Assembly (NCBI GenBank): GCA_965601665.1
Contig: OZ271833.1
Coordinates: 2,604,001 to 2,668,000 of the forward strand
Direction of reading: 5' to 3'
Length of the DNA: 64,000 bases
DNA from: JANQNX01 sp965601665
GTDB taxonomy: Bacteria; Pseudomonadota; Gammaproteobacteria; Eutrophobiales; Eutrophobiaceae
A model generated the notes under the pieces. The model was not told the origin of the DNA. It was given only the letters and a program-made list of their open reading frames with translations, and ran no database searches. The position numbers and the translations under genes are program-made. Of the stretch, positions 9,238 through 17,356 are shown in pieces (position 1 is the stretch's first letter; each line of letters starts with the position of its first letter).

Positions 9238-10968
9238 TTACAGTGATTTCATATATTCGACGAGCGCATGAATCTCTGTTTCTTCCAGGCGTGGCAGTCC
9301 GTCGTACCCGGTACCATATTCATGGCCGGCATTGCTGTTTCCGGGTAACGTTGTATCAAATAAAAATGCTCCTGGTAGATCGTTTGTTATGTAGCCAACA
9401 TTGACAGGATCGAACTCCCAGCTACCAATATAAAATGACTTGTCTCTCTCATCAGCGGGCAACAATAATTGGTACAGGTTTGGCACCGAACCATTATGCA
9501 AATAGGGAGCGGCAGACCAGATGCCATTCAGCGGCCTCGCCTTGTAGGCCAGCAGCGCGTCTTCTGATGACTCTTCACCTTTCGATACTAATACATCATC
9601 CAGAATCTTGTCTGGCAAGCCATCATTCGTATGCCCGAGGGCCTTTGCATCACGCTTTGCCAGCAACACCTGCAGCGGATTGTTTTGCAACACACCTACC
9701 ATGATGTGGTTAACGATATATAAAGCCGGTGCCGTTTCTCCCATGACTTCACCAAACTTATAAAACCGTTTTTTTCCCGCAAATTTGCCTGTCTTGCCCT
9801 CAAGTGCGAGCGCATTGGTCGCCATCAGCGGATCTGTTTTTATCGTTTCCAGCCTGTTGAGCCGGACCTGTATCTTTCTGTCAGGGTCAGTGCGATCGAT
9901 ATCGGCATGACACGAACCACAGTATTTGACATATAGCGCACGTCCGGTGGGCAGCTTTGATTGATCTATCGGTGGAAATAAATCGGGCCATAGCGGTGAA
10001 TATAGTTTACTTACCGTTGTTTCCAGTTTGCGCAGGTTTCTTGTTTGTATTGATGACTTATAACCGCCGTCCAGGAAGAGCAGCCGCGTTGTAGGCTCTG
10101 TGTCTACATGGCCAAAGACGCCTATCACTTCACCAACATTTCGTGCCAGCGCCCCCGGTCCTGTATTTGACTGCGAGCCATTCCACTCTACATAGTCATG
10201 CTGTGGTGTATCCCAGATGTAAGGGTAGCTGGTAGGCGCGTTTGGAGAGATATAGTTGTCTTTTACGCCAGTCAGGAACAGACCCTTATTAAGTATGGCG
10301 CCAAACGCATCCAGCCTGCTAAATCCATACGCAACCTCAGAATGGTTACGTCGATTATGATCGATCAGCTGCTTGTGCTCTGTATCAAGTAGTTGTTGAA
10401 TCGCGTTTTCATCTTTATTGCCGGTTAAAGTTATGTACCGCTGAATAAATCGTGACAGCTTGTTGCTATCCAGCAAAGTCGACTGCATCGCTTTTTCCAG
10501 GTCGGATAGAAAATATTGCAGATCAAACATCGGTTGACCGCCGTCAATGCGGATAAACTTGTCTTTATATTTAAGCTGCTGTGTGTGGCAAGCAGCACAG
10601 GTAAGACCAAGCGCGTCCTTATTCCTGGAAAAGCCAATGGGTAGCTTGTCCGGGTTTTGTGACGTGACTGAAGAAGGGATCAGACCATAGCGCAGCATGT
10701 TTTCGTCTGCAATGAAAGCCGCATTGTCATCATGCTGCTCCAGTGAAAGAAACAGGTTATATGGGATCAGTCTTGAACCCTGATCTGCATGGTAAAACCA
10801 TTCACGTTCATCCCTGGACCAGTTTTGTTGCAGGAATATCAGTTGTTTATTATCCAGCATTCCTTTATCCACAAGGGAAGCGCCAGTTACTGCAAGCGTG
10901 CCTGGCAAATAACACAAACCTGTCAATAATATGGGTAAAGCCAAACCAGCATAAGATAATCGATACAT
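9238..10968 (-). CDS. RoxA-like dihaem cytochrome c (peroxidase/oxygenase family)
   Basis: A 576-residue exported protein with an N-terminal hydrophobic signal and two haem c motifs, CAACH at 124-128 and CGSCH at 350-354. The late block RPLNGIWSAAPYLHNGSVPN is characteristic of the RoxA/dihaem peroxidase-like group. RoxA itself is a dioxygenase that cleaves polyisoprene; relatives are usually annotated as cytochrome c peroxidase-like. It sits between a lipase gene (2-bp gap) and a catalase-like gene (0-bp gap), which suggests oxidation of a hydrophobic substrate in the periplasm. Whether it is a peroxidase or an oxygenase cannot be decided here. Confidence 0.85.
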   Translation of the reverse strand: MYRLSYAGLALPILLTGLCYLPGTLAVTGASLVDKGMLDNKQLIFLQQNWSRDEREWFYHADQGSRLIPYNLFLSLEQHDDNAAFIADENMLRYGLIPSSVTSQNPDKLPIGFSRNKDALGLTCAACHTQQLKYKDKFIRIDGGQPMFDLQYFLSDLEKAMQSTLLDSNKLSRFIQRYITLTGNKDENAIQQLLDTEHKQLIDHNRRNHSEVAYGFSRLDAFGAILNKGLFLTGVKDNYISPNAPTSYPYIWDTPQHDYVEWNGSQSNTGPGALARNVGEVIGVFGHVDTEPTTRLLFLDGGYKSSIQTRNLRKLETTVSKLYSPLWPDLFPPIDQSKLPTGRALYVKYCGSCHADIDRTDPDRKIQVRLNRLETIKTDPLMATNALALEGKTGKFAGKKRFYKFGEVMGETAPALYIVNHIMVGVLQNNPLQVLLAKRDAKALGHTNDGLPDKILDDVLVSKGEESSEDALLAYKARPLNGIWSAAPYLHNGSVPNLYQLLLPADERDKSFYIGSWEFDPVNVGYITNDLPGAFLFDTTLPGNSNAGHEYGTGYDGLPRLEETEIHALVEYMKSL

Positions 10969-10970
10969 AG

Positions 10971-12386
10971 TTAGTCCCGTGACAATAAAGCGTTGAGTAA
11001 ATTATCCTGAAAATTGATATTCCCGGTTAGTTTGTTGTGCCTTTCGCACAACAGGATCGAATGATCGAGTGGAAAAAAATTGTACTTGTGTCGACGAATA
11101 CTGGGGTCCAGCACGTCACGCCCAAGTAATGATGCCTTGGTAACTGAACCATCACCAGGTTCTAGCAACAAGGCATCGTAATCAATACCTACAACTGGCG
11201 CAGTAATTTCATCCGGGCGCATACGTATTTCAGATTTGCCGTCGACTTCTTCAACAACGATTCTGGCAGGTGTCAGGTCACACGAACCACCAAATACAAT
11301 GAGTTTGGGGTGGTCTTCGGGTAAGGGTACGGTCAACGACCAGACAAAACGCCGGGCGCGCTCTAATCGCTTTTCAAAGTATTTGTCGAGTGTTTCCAGA
11401 TAGGTTTCAGCTTCCTGGGTCGATGTAAAACGTGAGGCAATGCGTGCCCTTACTTCAGGGCTAAAAATCGACCACTGGAAACGCTTCCAGATACGCACAT
11501 CAAAGATGTCACGCTTTAGTGGCTTACCTTCCAGGGTGACAAGCCAGTTAATCAGCGCATGTGGGAGTAGCTGGTAAAGACTAGGCATGGTAGCCAGTGT
11601 TTCAGTATATATTTTATCGGCGCCCCCGACTTTAAGTCCATCGATAAAGATATTCAGAATTTTGAGGGAACCCAGATTGGGCGTGCCTAGTAAAATAACG
11701 CGTCTTACTCTTTCTCCGCCATACATGTTAACCGGAAAGTCATTATCATTGAGTACGTCCTGACGCCCATAACGAACGTAGTAACGAGTGATAAGTCCAC
11801 CCATACTATGGGCGACAATATCAACTTTTAATTCCGGATCGGCGTAGTCGACGCGGATTTGATCGATAAAATCTGCAAGCCTGGCCGCAGTTTTTGCGTT
11901 ATCTTCGCGCCAGTCATAATAAAACAGATAGTAATTCTTTCTTGATTTATCGACCTCCTGGCCGGGCTCTGACAGGTTATAGTGACCAATATCGGCAAGC
12001 GTCTTAATAATGTTGCCATAAAAGTCCTGGCCGATAACCGAATCATTAATCTCAAACGCTTCAATATTGTCTTCAATTGGCTCCAGTGTGTCTGGATCAA
12101 TATTGTAAGCAAGGTCCGAGTAGTCACTGGTGACGATGCGTGATACCGAGCCCGGGAACAGTTCGGTATTGTTTTGACTGTGTCTTAATTTGCTCCCGGT
12201 GACACCATGAATGAACACAACAGGTGGCTGGTCGGGTACTTCCATGCTTTGCATGTACAGGCGCTGTAGGTCAGGTCTGTTCTGCTTGCTCTGGAAATAT
12301 GAGCCTGCTTCAAATACACAAAAAAGTATGAGAAGTACGAACAGTACTCGATAAACTACAAGGCGTTTATACAAAGTGAATGCCAT
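10971..12386 (-). CDS. LCAT/PGAP1-like membrane-anchored lipase
   Basis: A 471-residue protein with an N-terminal membrane segment (about residues 8-30). It has VVFIHGVTGS (oxyanion strand), the LCAT-type YYDWR segment near 157-160, the nucleophile elbow AHSMGG with Ser194, a late acidic GDGSVT segment and a C-terminal DHS that can supply the catalytic His. It should cleave or transfer acyl groups of phospholipids or sterol esters at the envelope. It is the first gene of the lipase/RoxA-like/catalase-like operon. Short inverted repeats lie 45-105 bp upstream. Confidence 0.82.
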   Translation of the reverse strand: MAFTLYKRLVVYRVLFVLLILFCVFEAGSYFQSKQNRPDLQRLYMQSMEVPDQPPVVFIHGVTGSKLRHSQNNTELFPGSVSRIVTSDYSDLAYNIDPDTLEPIEDNIEAFEINDSVIGQDFYGNIIKTLADIGHYNLSEPGQEVDKSRKNYYLFYYDWREDNAKTAARLADFIDQIRVDYADPELKVDIVAHSMGGLITRYYVRYGRQDVLNDNDFPVNMYGGERVRRVILLGTPNLGSLKILNIFIDGLKVGGADKIYTETLATMPSLYQLLPHALINWLVTLEGKPLKRDIFDVRIWKRFQWSIFSPEVRARIASRFTSTQEAETYLETLDKYFEKRLERARRFVWSLTVPLPEDHPKLIVFGGSCDLTPARIVVEEVDGKSEIRMRPDEITAPVVGIDYDALLLEPGDGSVTKASLLGRDVLDPSIRRHKYNFFPLDHSILLCERHNKLTGNINFQDNLLNALLSRD

Positions 12387-12569
12387 AGTTAGTACTCTTT
12401 CAGCGTACCAGCAAAATACCAGGTCAGTTGCGTACCTATTTCTGGTACATCATATAGTTATTTTTATTGGCTAGATATTAGTCGTCTAATAAATGCATCT
12501 GGTAATGCAAAGGATACAGATGAAAAAAGCGTTTTTTATTACTGATAGAGCTGTTATTGCCCTGGATTG

Positions 12570-12600
12570 TGGTGGGTCCGGCGGGGTTCGAACCTATGAC
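12570..12600 (-). repeat. tRNA 3'-end remnant (T-arm, acceptor strand and CCA)
   Basis: Read on the minus strand, this is a T-loop TTCGAAC, an acceptor 3' strand CGGACCC and ACCA, with no D-arm, anticodon arm or 5' acceptor upstream. It matches 25 of 31 bases of the 3' end of the intact tRNA at 15213-15289. The T-stem is mispaired, so it is not functional. Such fragments are typical of old integrase attachment sites. Confidence 0.65.
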
Positions 12601-12622
12601 TAATAGGTAAGTTATATTGACG

Positions 12623-12656
12623 AAAAAAAACCCCCGGTCGTTAAACCAGGGGTTTA
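12623..12656 (-). terminator. Rho-independent terminator of the 12757-13020 gene
   Basis: On the minus strand, AAACCCC pairs with GGGGTTT with an inner GGT/ACC pairing, and eight T follow directly. It lies about 100 bp after the stop of the small secreted-protein gene. Confidence 0.8.
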
Positions 12657-12756
12657 GTTTTACAACAATTAAGCTCGCTTCCGAAGCAGTAAGTATTTTT
12701 AGGAGAGTTGCTAACTAACTATTTTGGTAGCGTGTTTAATTAACTACATATTATGC

Positions 12757-13020
12757 TTAGCGCCAATTGATACGCTTGGCACCAAGTCTGTCTCTAGAGT
12801 CAACAACGTTATTGGTGCGTGCTTCTTCCAGGGCCGCGATTTCTGTAACGGTCAAGGTTTCGAAAGTTCTTTTGAAAGGCTTACGTGTCTTATCAACAAC
12901 CATCAGTTTGACCGTTTCATTGGAACCGGTTGCTGCAGCCTGCTGGTCATTGTCACCAGCCGCGTAAACTGAAGTTGATGCGATCATTAAACCAGAAACT
13001 AATATACCTAATGTTTTCAT
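12757..13020 (-). CDS. Small secreted protein, unknown
   Basis: An 87-residue protein with a clear signal peptide (cleavage after VYA, about residue 20) and a roughly 67-residue mature part that is charged, lacks Cys and has a Lys/Arg-rich centre (KTRKPFKRTFET). It has a strong AAGGAG ribosome site, its own terminator, and sits in an AT-rich patch between tRNA fragments. I do not recognise the family. The good expression signals argue that it is real. Confidence 0.7.
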   Translation of the reverse strand: MKTLGILVSGLMIASTSVYAAGDNDQQAAATGSNETVKLMVVDKTRKPFKRTFETLTVTEIAALEEARTNNVVDSRDRLGAKRINWR

Positions 13021-13410
13021 ATTGTGTTCACTCCTTATCTACACTGTAAAAATTGAAATCAAACAGTCTTTCTTTAAATGTCAGACCATACTAATGCTCT
13101 TTAATTCTGAGAGTCATAGTAGTTAAAAAACCAATTGATACTGATAAATATTATAACAATTTAATATAGCTTTTTTCTATATAGTAACAATATTATAAAT
13201 ATTTTTTTTTATAACAAAATCAATAAGTTGCACAGTGTTAGTGCGGAAAAAAGAGAAACTCACCAAAAGCGTGCAATTTTTTTGATAATTAATCTCATCT
13301 AAACTAAGAAAATATTTAAAAATCAATAACTAATGTGGTTTGCTGACGCATGGCAAGCATTATGCTGTCAATTTGGTAGCTAATTACGGCATGTAAAGCA
13401 GACCAGACAA
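13021..13410. other. AT-rich divergent intergenic region
   Basis: About 390 bp, markedly richer in A/T than its surroundings, with many T- and A-runs (13130-13330). It must hold the promoters of the divergent genes at 12757-13020 and 13411-14013, but I see no pair of -35/-10 boxes that stands out. No gene or RNA is recognised. Confidence 0.45.
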
Positions 13411-14013
13411 ATGAAAATAAAGCTATTCCATCTTAGTGTTTTATTGTTCGCACATGTGACATGTATCGCGGGTGAAGTTGGTGAAGTTAATGTGCCAATA
13501 GACAAGTCACAAACAGGCAACCTCTATGTTAATGCCGTAATTAATTCGCAGGTCCGCTCTCAATTCATGGTCGACACCGGCGCTGGGATGATTACCTTGA
13601 ATCGTGCGCTGTTCAAACAAATTTCGCGCGAGGGTTCAGTGGAAAAGATCGGTAAAATTGCAGCCAGGCTAGCAAACGGCAAGTACCAAACCATGGCTCT
13701 CTATAAGGTTGAATCTTTCAGTATTGGTGAAAATTGCGATTTGGGTGAGATGGAAGTTGCAGTGATGAATAATTCAGGGCGTAACATACTGGGTTTAAGT
13801 GCGCTGATTAAAGTTGCGCCGTTTTCGATACACACAAACCCGATGGAATTAATATTATCGGGCTGCCCTGCTAGTAGTGAAGCTTTAGCTGCAAATCAAT
13901 CGTCGGACAATGCCAACTCCAATAGCGATGCTATGGGCCGCGAAGCAATTGATAGCCACCTTATTGACGAAAGCCGTCATATTACCTCTACAACATCTCC
14001 CAACCTGTTCTGA
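13411..14013 (+). CDS. Exported retropepsin-like aspartic protease
   Basis: A 200-residue protein with a signal peptide (about residues 1-20) and one pepsin-type domain of the clan AA retropepsin kind. FMVDTGAG carries the catalytic Asp55, a flap-like segment follows, and NILGLSAL provides the hydrophobic-hydrophobic-Gly element. Like retroviral proteases it has only one Asp motif and should act as a dimer. The C-terminal 45 residues are Ser/Asn-rich and probably disordered. Its 3' end overlaps the convergent LysR gene by 37 bp, so the tail coding sequence is shared on both strands. Substrate unknown. Confidence 0.75.
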   Translation: MKIKLFHLSVLLFAHVTCIAGEVGEVNVPIDKSQTGNLYVNAVINSQVRSQFMVDTGAGMITLNRALFKQISREGSVEKIGKIAARLANGKYQTMALYKVESFSIGENCDLGEMEVAVMNNSGRNILGLSALIKVAPFSIHTNPMELILSGCPASSEALAANQSSDNANSNSDAMGREAIDSHLIDESRHITSTTSPNLF

Positions 14014-14900
14014 ATTAATTTTTTAAATACATCGGCAAATTCTCGAAAGAACACTCTGGCTGGAGAGCTATGTCTCCACACTATAGCATGCACTCGATGA
14101 ATGGATTCATCTTTGATACGAGTCACAAACAGATTGGAATCAGATTTAATCTCCGAATGCACATAAAGTGCTGGCAGAAAGGCGATTCCTACGCCAGTCG
14201 ATATCATGGCACGCAGAGCGTCCAGACTATTACCGTGATAATCACTTAATAAGGTAGAACCAAATTTCTCACACAATTGTTCAATCTGTTTGTAATAGAT
14301 ATGATTCTCTTTGAGTGTGACAACTTTTTCCCCTACCAGATCGCCTGCCTTGATCTCGTTTTTTGCAGCCATAGGATGATCATCCGCCATTACCAGGAAC
14401 AGTTCCTCCCTTAGCAGCGGTTCGATATGGAAGCTATCATGTTCCAGCGGCAAAGGGATTAGCAACAAGTCGTATAGCCCATCAAGCAGACCATCTTTCA
14501 GCTTGCTGGGCACATCTTCGCGCACAATAAATTTAAGCAGCTGATACTGCTCATGAATGAGAGGTAACAGATAAGCCAGTAAATAAGGGCCTATAGTGGG
14601 TGATACGCCAAGGCGATAATTTGCCTTGCTACCGTTAGTCGCTATTTCCGCCGCATCCAGCAAATTGTTCATGTCTTCAATCATGATTTGGATGTATGGC
14701 AACATATGTTGTCCAGCAGGAGATAAAACTGTGCCATTGCGAGCACGCTCGAATAAATTTAGATCAAACATTTTTTCGAGTTTTGCTACTTGAGCGGTGA
14801 GCGTAGGCTGACTGATATCCAGCTCTTCAGCAGCGCGACGAATACTGCCATATTTAACAATGGCAAGAAAATATTCCAATTGTTTCAATGTCGGCTTCAT
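13977..14900 (-). CDS. LysR-family transcriptional regulator
   Basis: About 307 residues. The N-terminal winged helix-turn-helix (TLKQLEYFLAIVKYGSIRRA and following, to about residue 60) and a two-lobe effector domain are complete. The sequence resembles the OxyR/CbbR branch; I do not see the OxyR redox Cys pair clearly, so the effector is open. I choose the ATG at 14900; a GTG two codons upstream is possible. No divergent operon is next to it; its nearest partner is the convergent protease. Its target may be in the AT-rich patch or elsewhere. Confidence 0.85.
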   Translation of the reverse strand: MKPTLKQLEYFLAIVKYGSIRRAAEELDISQPTLTAQVAKLEKMFDLNLFERARNGTVLSPAGQHMLPYIQIMIEDMNNLLDAAEIATNGSKANYRLGVSPTIGPYLLAYLLPLIHEQYQLLKFIVREDVPSKLKDGLLDGLYDLLLIPLPLEHDSFHIEPLLREELFLVMADDHPMAAKNEIKAGDLVGEKVVTLKENHIYYKQIEQLCEKFGSTLLSDYHGNSLDALRAMISTGVGIAFLPALYVHSEIKSDSNLFVTRIKDESIHRVHAIVWRHSSPARVFFREFADVFKKLIQNRLGDVVEVI

Positions 14901-14906
14901 AAGCAC

Positions 14907-15212
14907 CAGTTAACAGATGTGATCTGAATACATCTATGCAGCATACCCCAAGTATTGAAAATATTCCCCGTATGCGGATGAGATCAAAAAAATCATAAAT
15001 AACTCGTTTGCAAAAACAGTGGAACAAAATAAACACATCGATTGATATTTCGTATTTGAGATTATTCAAAAAAGAGATGGTGGACCCGGTAGGGCAAAGC
15101 GAAACCGAAAGTTCGGTGGACTTTCGCAGTTTGGTGAGCGCCTGTCATGGAAAACAGGCAGAGGGATGCACCAGGGAGGGTTGAATTCTGCCTATTTACT
15201 GACTGGTATGAA
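14907..15212. other. Intergenic region with tRNA-end repeat and hairpins
   Basis: No coding gene. Besides the tRNA 3'-end repeat (15078-15096) it contains a nested hairpin GCGAAA...TTTCGC enclosing ACCGA/TCGGT (about 15098-15127) and GCCTGT-N8-ACAGGC (about 15141-15160). These lie downstream of the tRNA on its own strand and may be part of its transcript. Confidence 0.4.
15078..15096 (-). repeat. Second tRNA 3'-end remnant
   Basis: The first 18 bases match 16 of 18 bases of the CCA/acceptor end of the intact tRNA at 15213, about 135 bp downstream of it in the tRNA's orientation. It is too short to be a tRNA. With the 12570 copy it makes a series of three related 3' ends. Confidence 0.5.
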
Positions 15213-15289
15213 TGGTGGGCCCGGTAGGACTCGAACCTACGACCAATGGATTATGAGTCCACTGCTCTAACCAACTGAGCTACAGGCCC
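15213..15289 (-). tRNA. tRNA with CAT anticodon (probably tRNA-Ile2; possibly Met)
   Basis: A 77-nt cloverleaf on the minus strand: acceptor GGGCCTG/CGGGCCC (one T-G wobble), D-arm GCTC...GAGC, anticodon loop CTCATAA on stem GTGGA/TCCAT, T-arm GTAGG-TTCGAGT-CCTAC, discriminator A and encoded CCA. The CAT anticodon is used by initiator Met, elongator Met and lysidine-modified Ile2. The GAGCA...TTGGTC context and the place directly after rpoD favour Ile2, but identity needs a covariance model. Confidence 0.92.
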
Positions 15290-15348
15290 TGAAAAGTTTT
15301 GCGAATAGTAGGGGATTGCCAGACGTTATGCCAGAGACATCCCTCGAA

Positions 15349-17202
15349 TTAATCGAGGAATGTCTTTAGCTGGTCCGAACGTGAAGGGTGCCGCAGTTTA
15401 CGCAAGGCCTTGGCTTCAATCTGGCGAATGCGCTCACGCGTAACATCAAACTGTTTGCCGACTTCTTCCAGGGTGTGATCGGTGTTCATATCGATACCAA
15501 ATCGCATCCTCAATACCTTGGCCTCCCGTGGCGTTAACCCTTCCAGGGCCTCGCGCGTCGTACGGCGCAGGCCCTCGAAGCTGGCCGAGTCACTTGGCGC
15601 GAGAATATTCAGGTCCTCGATAAAATCACCCAGGTGCGAATCTTCATCGTCACCAATGGGTGTTTCCATGGAGATAGGCTCCTTGGCAATCTTGAGCACT
15701 TTGCGAACCTTTTCTTCCGGCATCTCCATGCGTTCTGCCAGTTCTTCCGGTGTCGGCTCGCGACCCATTTCCTGCAGGATCTGGCGCGAGATGCGATTCA
15801 GCTTGTTGATGGTTTCGATCATATGCACCGGGATACGGATCGTACGTGCCTGGTCCGCGATAGAGCGGGTGATGGCCTGTCGAATCCACCATGTTGCATA
15901 GGTAGAAAACTTGTAACCGCGACGATATTCAAATTTATCGACGGCTTTCATCAAGCCGATGTTGCCTTCCTGGATAAGGTCAAGGAAAAGCAGGCCACGG
16001 TTGGTGTATTTCTTGGCAATGGAAATTACCAGTCGCAGGTTGGCTTCTACCATTTCCTTCTTGGCCCGACGCGCCTTGGCTTCACCAATGGATATCTTCC
16101 TGTTGATCTCCTTTATTTCAGAGATATTCAGCAAGGCGTCGTCAAATATTGCTGCCAGTTTCTCCTGGATTTTGACAATCTCGTCCTCGTATTCCTTGAG
16201 GACATTGGTATAAGGATCCTTGCTTTTCAGCACACTTTTGATCCATTTGAAATTGGTTTCATTGCCAGGGAACGAGCTAATAAATTCCTTGCGCGGCATT
16301 TTGGCTTCCTTGACGCAAATCTCCATGATAGTGCGCTCGGTGTAGCGAATACGATCGATCAGGTCGCGCAGATTGTCCGTCAACAGGTCAATAAATTTCG
16401 GCGTTAGCCGCAATTCAAGGAAGCACTGTGCGAGTTCTTCTTCATGCACCCTGGTTTTAGGATTGTCCTTGCCGTAACGTTTAACTGCTTTAACGAACTT
16501 GGTGTGGAGTTTGCGCAGCTTATCGATGTGATCCTGCACGTCTTCCGGTGTCAGCGCTGCTTCTTCCTCTTCAGCTTCATCGTCATCGCTATCTGCATCT
16601 TCGTTGTCACTGTCGTCATCACTGTTGTTCTCGGTAGGATTATTCACCGGGATGCCTGAATCCGGGTACTCTTCCATATCATTGAAACCAATGATCACCT
16701 CGCTCAGTTTCATTTCTTCTTTAAGCACCAGGTCAAAGGCATCGAGTACAGTCATAACGGTGCCGGGATAACTGGAGAGTGCGCCAAGTACCTGGTTTAG
16801 GCCATCCTCGATACGCTTGGCAATCTTGATTTCGCCCTCGCGTGTCAGCAGGTCCACGGTTCCCATTTCGCGCATATACATCCTGACCGGATCGGTCGTG
16901 CGGCCGAACTCGTTTTCCAGGCTGGCCAGAGCAGCAGCGGCTTCCGCAGCGGCGTCTTCGTCCGGCCCCTCGGTATTGTCGGTAATCTGGTCGACATCAT
17001 CCGGCGGGGTTTCATGGACCTTGATGCCCATATCATTGATCATGTTGATGATATCTTCGATTTGCTCCGGCTCGACGATGTCATCAGGTAAGTGATCGTT
17101 CACTTCGTGATAGGTCAAGAAGCCCTGTTCCTTGCCCTTGGCAATTAACAGTTTTAATTGTGACTTTTCGTCTTCCTGCAGGATTTGTTCAACTGGTTCC
17201 AT
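15349..17202 (-). CDS. rpoD: RNA polymerase primary sigma factor (sigma-70)
   Basis: A 617-residue housekeeping sigma factor of normal length. It has region 1.1 at the N-terminus, a very acidic non-conserved insert (about residues 195-225, runs of Asp/Glu), region 2 with YATWWIRQAITRSI for -10 recognition and melting, region 3, and region 4.2 with VTRERIRQIEAKALRKLRHP for -35 recognition. It is the last protein gene of the rpsU-yqeY-dnaG-rpoD operon, followed by the tRNA. A 150-bp gap to dnaG leaves room for an internal promoter, as in E. coli. Confidence 0.98.
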   Translation of the reverse strand: MEPVEQILQEDEKSQLKLLIAKGKEQGFLTYHEVNDHLPDDIVEPEQIEDIINMINDMGIKVHETPPDDVDQITDNTEGPDEDAAAEAAAALASLENEFGRTTDPVRMYMREMGTVDLLTREGEIKIAKRIEDGLNQVLGALSSYPGTVMTVLDAFDLVLKEEMKLSEVIIGFNDMEEYPDSGIPVNNPTENNSDDDSDNEDADSDDDEAEEEEAALTPEDVQDHIDKLRKLHTKFVKAVKRYGKDNPKTRVHEEELAQCFLELRLTPKFIDLLTDNLRDLIDRIRYTERTIMEICVKEAKMPRKEFISSFPGNETNFKWIKSVLKSKDPYTNVLKEYEDEIVKIQEKLAAIFDDALLNISEIKEINRKISIGEAKARRAKKEMVEANLRLVISIAKKYTNRGLLFLDLIQEGNIGLMKAVDKFEYRRGYKFSTYATWWIRQAITRSIADQARTIRIPVHMIETINKLNRISRQILQEMGREPTPEELAERMEMPEEKVRKVLKIAKEPISMETPIGDDEDSHLGDFIEDLNILAPSDSASFEGLRRTTREALEGLTPREAKVLRMRFGIDMNTDHTLEEVGKQFDVTRERIRQIEAKALRKLRHPSRSDQLKTFLD

Positions 17203-17356
17203 AGGTGAATTGGCTCATAAATTGCTTAATAAAATAGGTGAAAATAGTGGTTTTCGCGTCCCGAATTGAGTTTATAACTCGTTGATAAATAACAAAGATT
17301 TTGCCGGGCTAAAACGGTCAAATGTAGCACATGATCCTTTTTTCCGCTAGGTGAAA

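Larger units (their letters stand above)
12387..12756. other. Intergenic region with tRNA 3' remnant and terminator
   Basis: No gene is seen. Upstream of the lipase are dyads GTACC-N7-GGTAC (12432-12448) and TATTAG-N4-CTAATA (12476-12491), possible operators. Further on are a tRNA 3'-end remnant (12570-12600) and the terminator of the 12757-13020 gene. The sequence is AT-rich. Confidence 0.5.
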
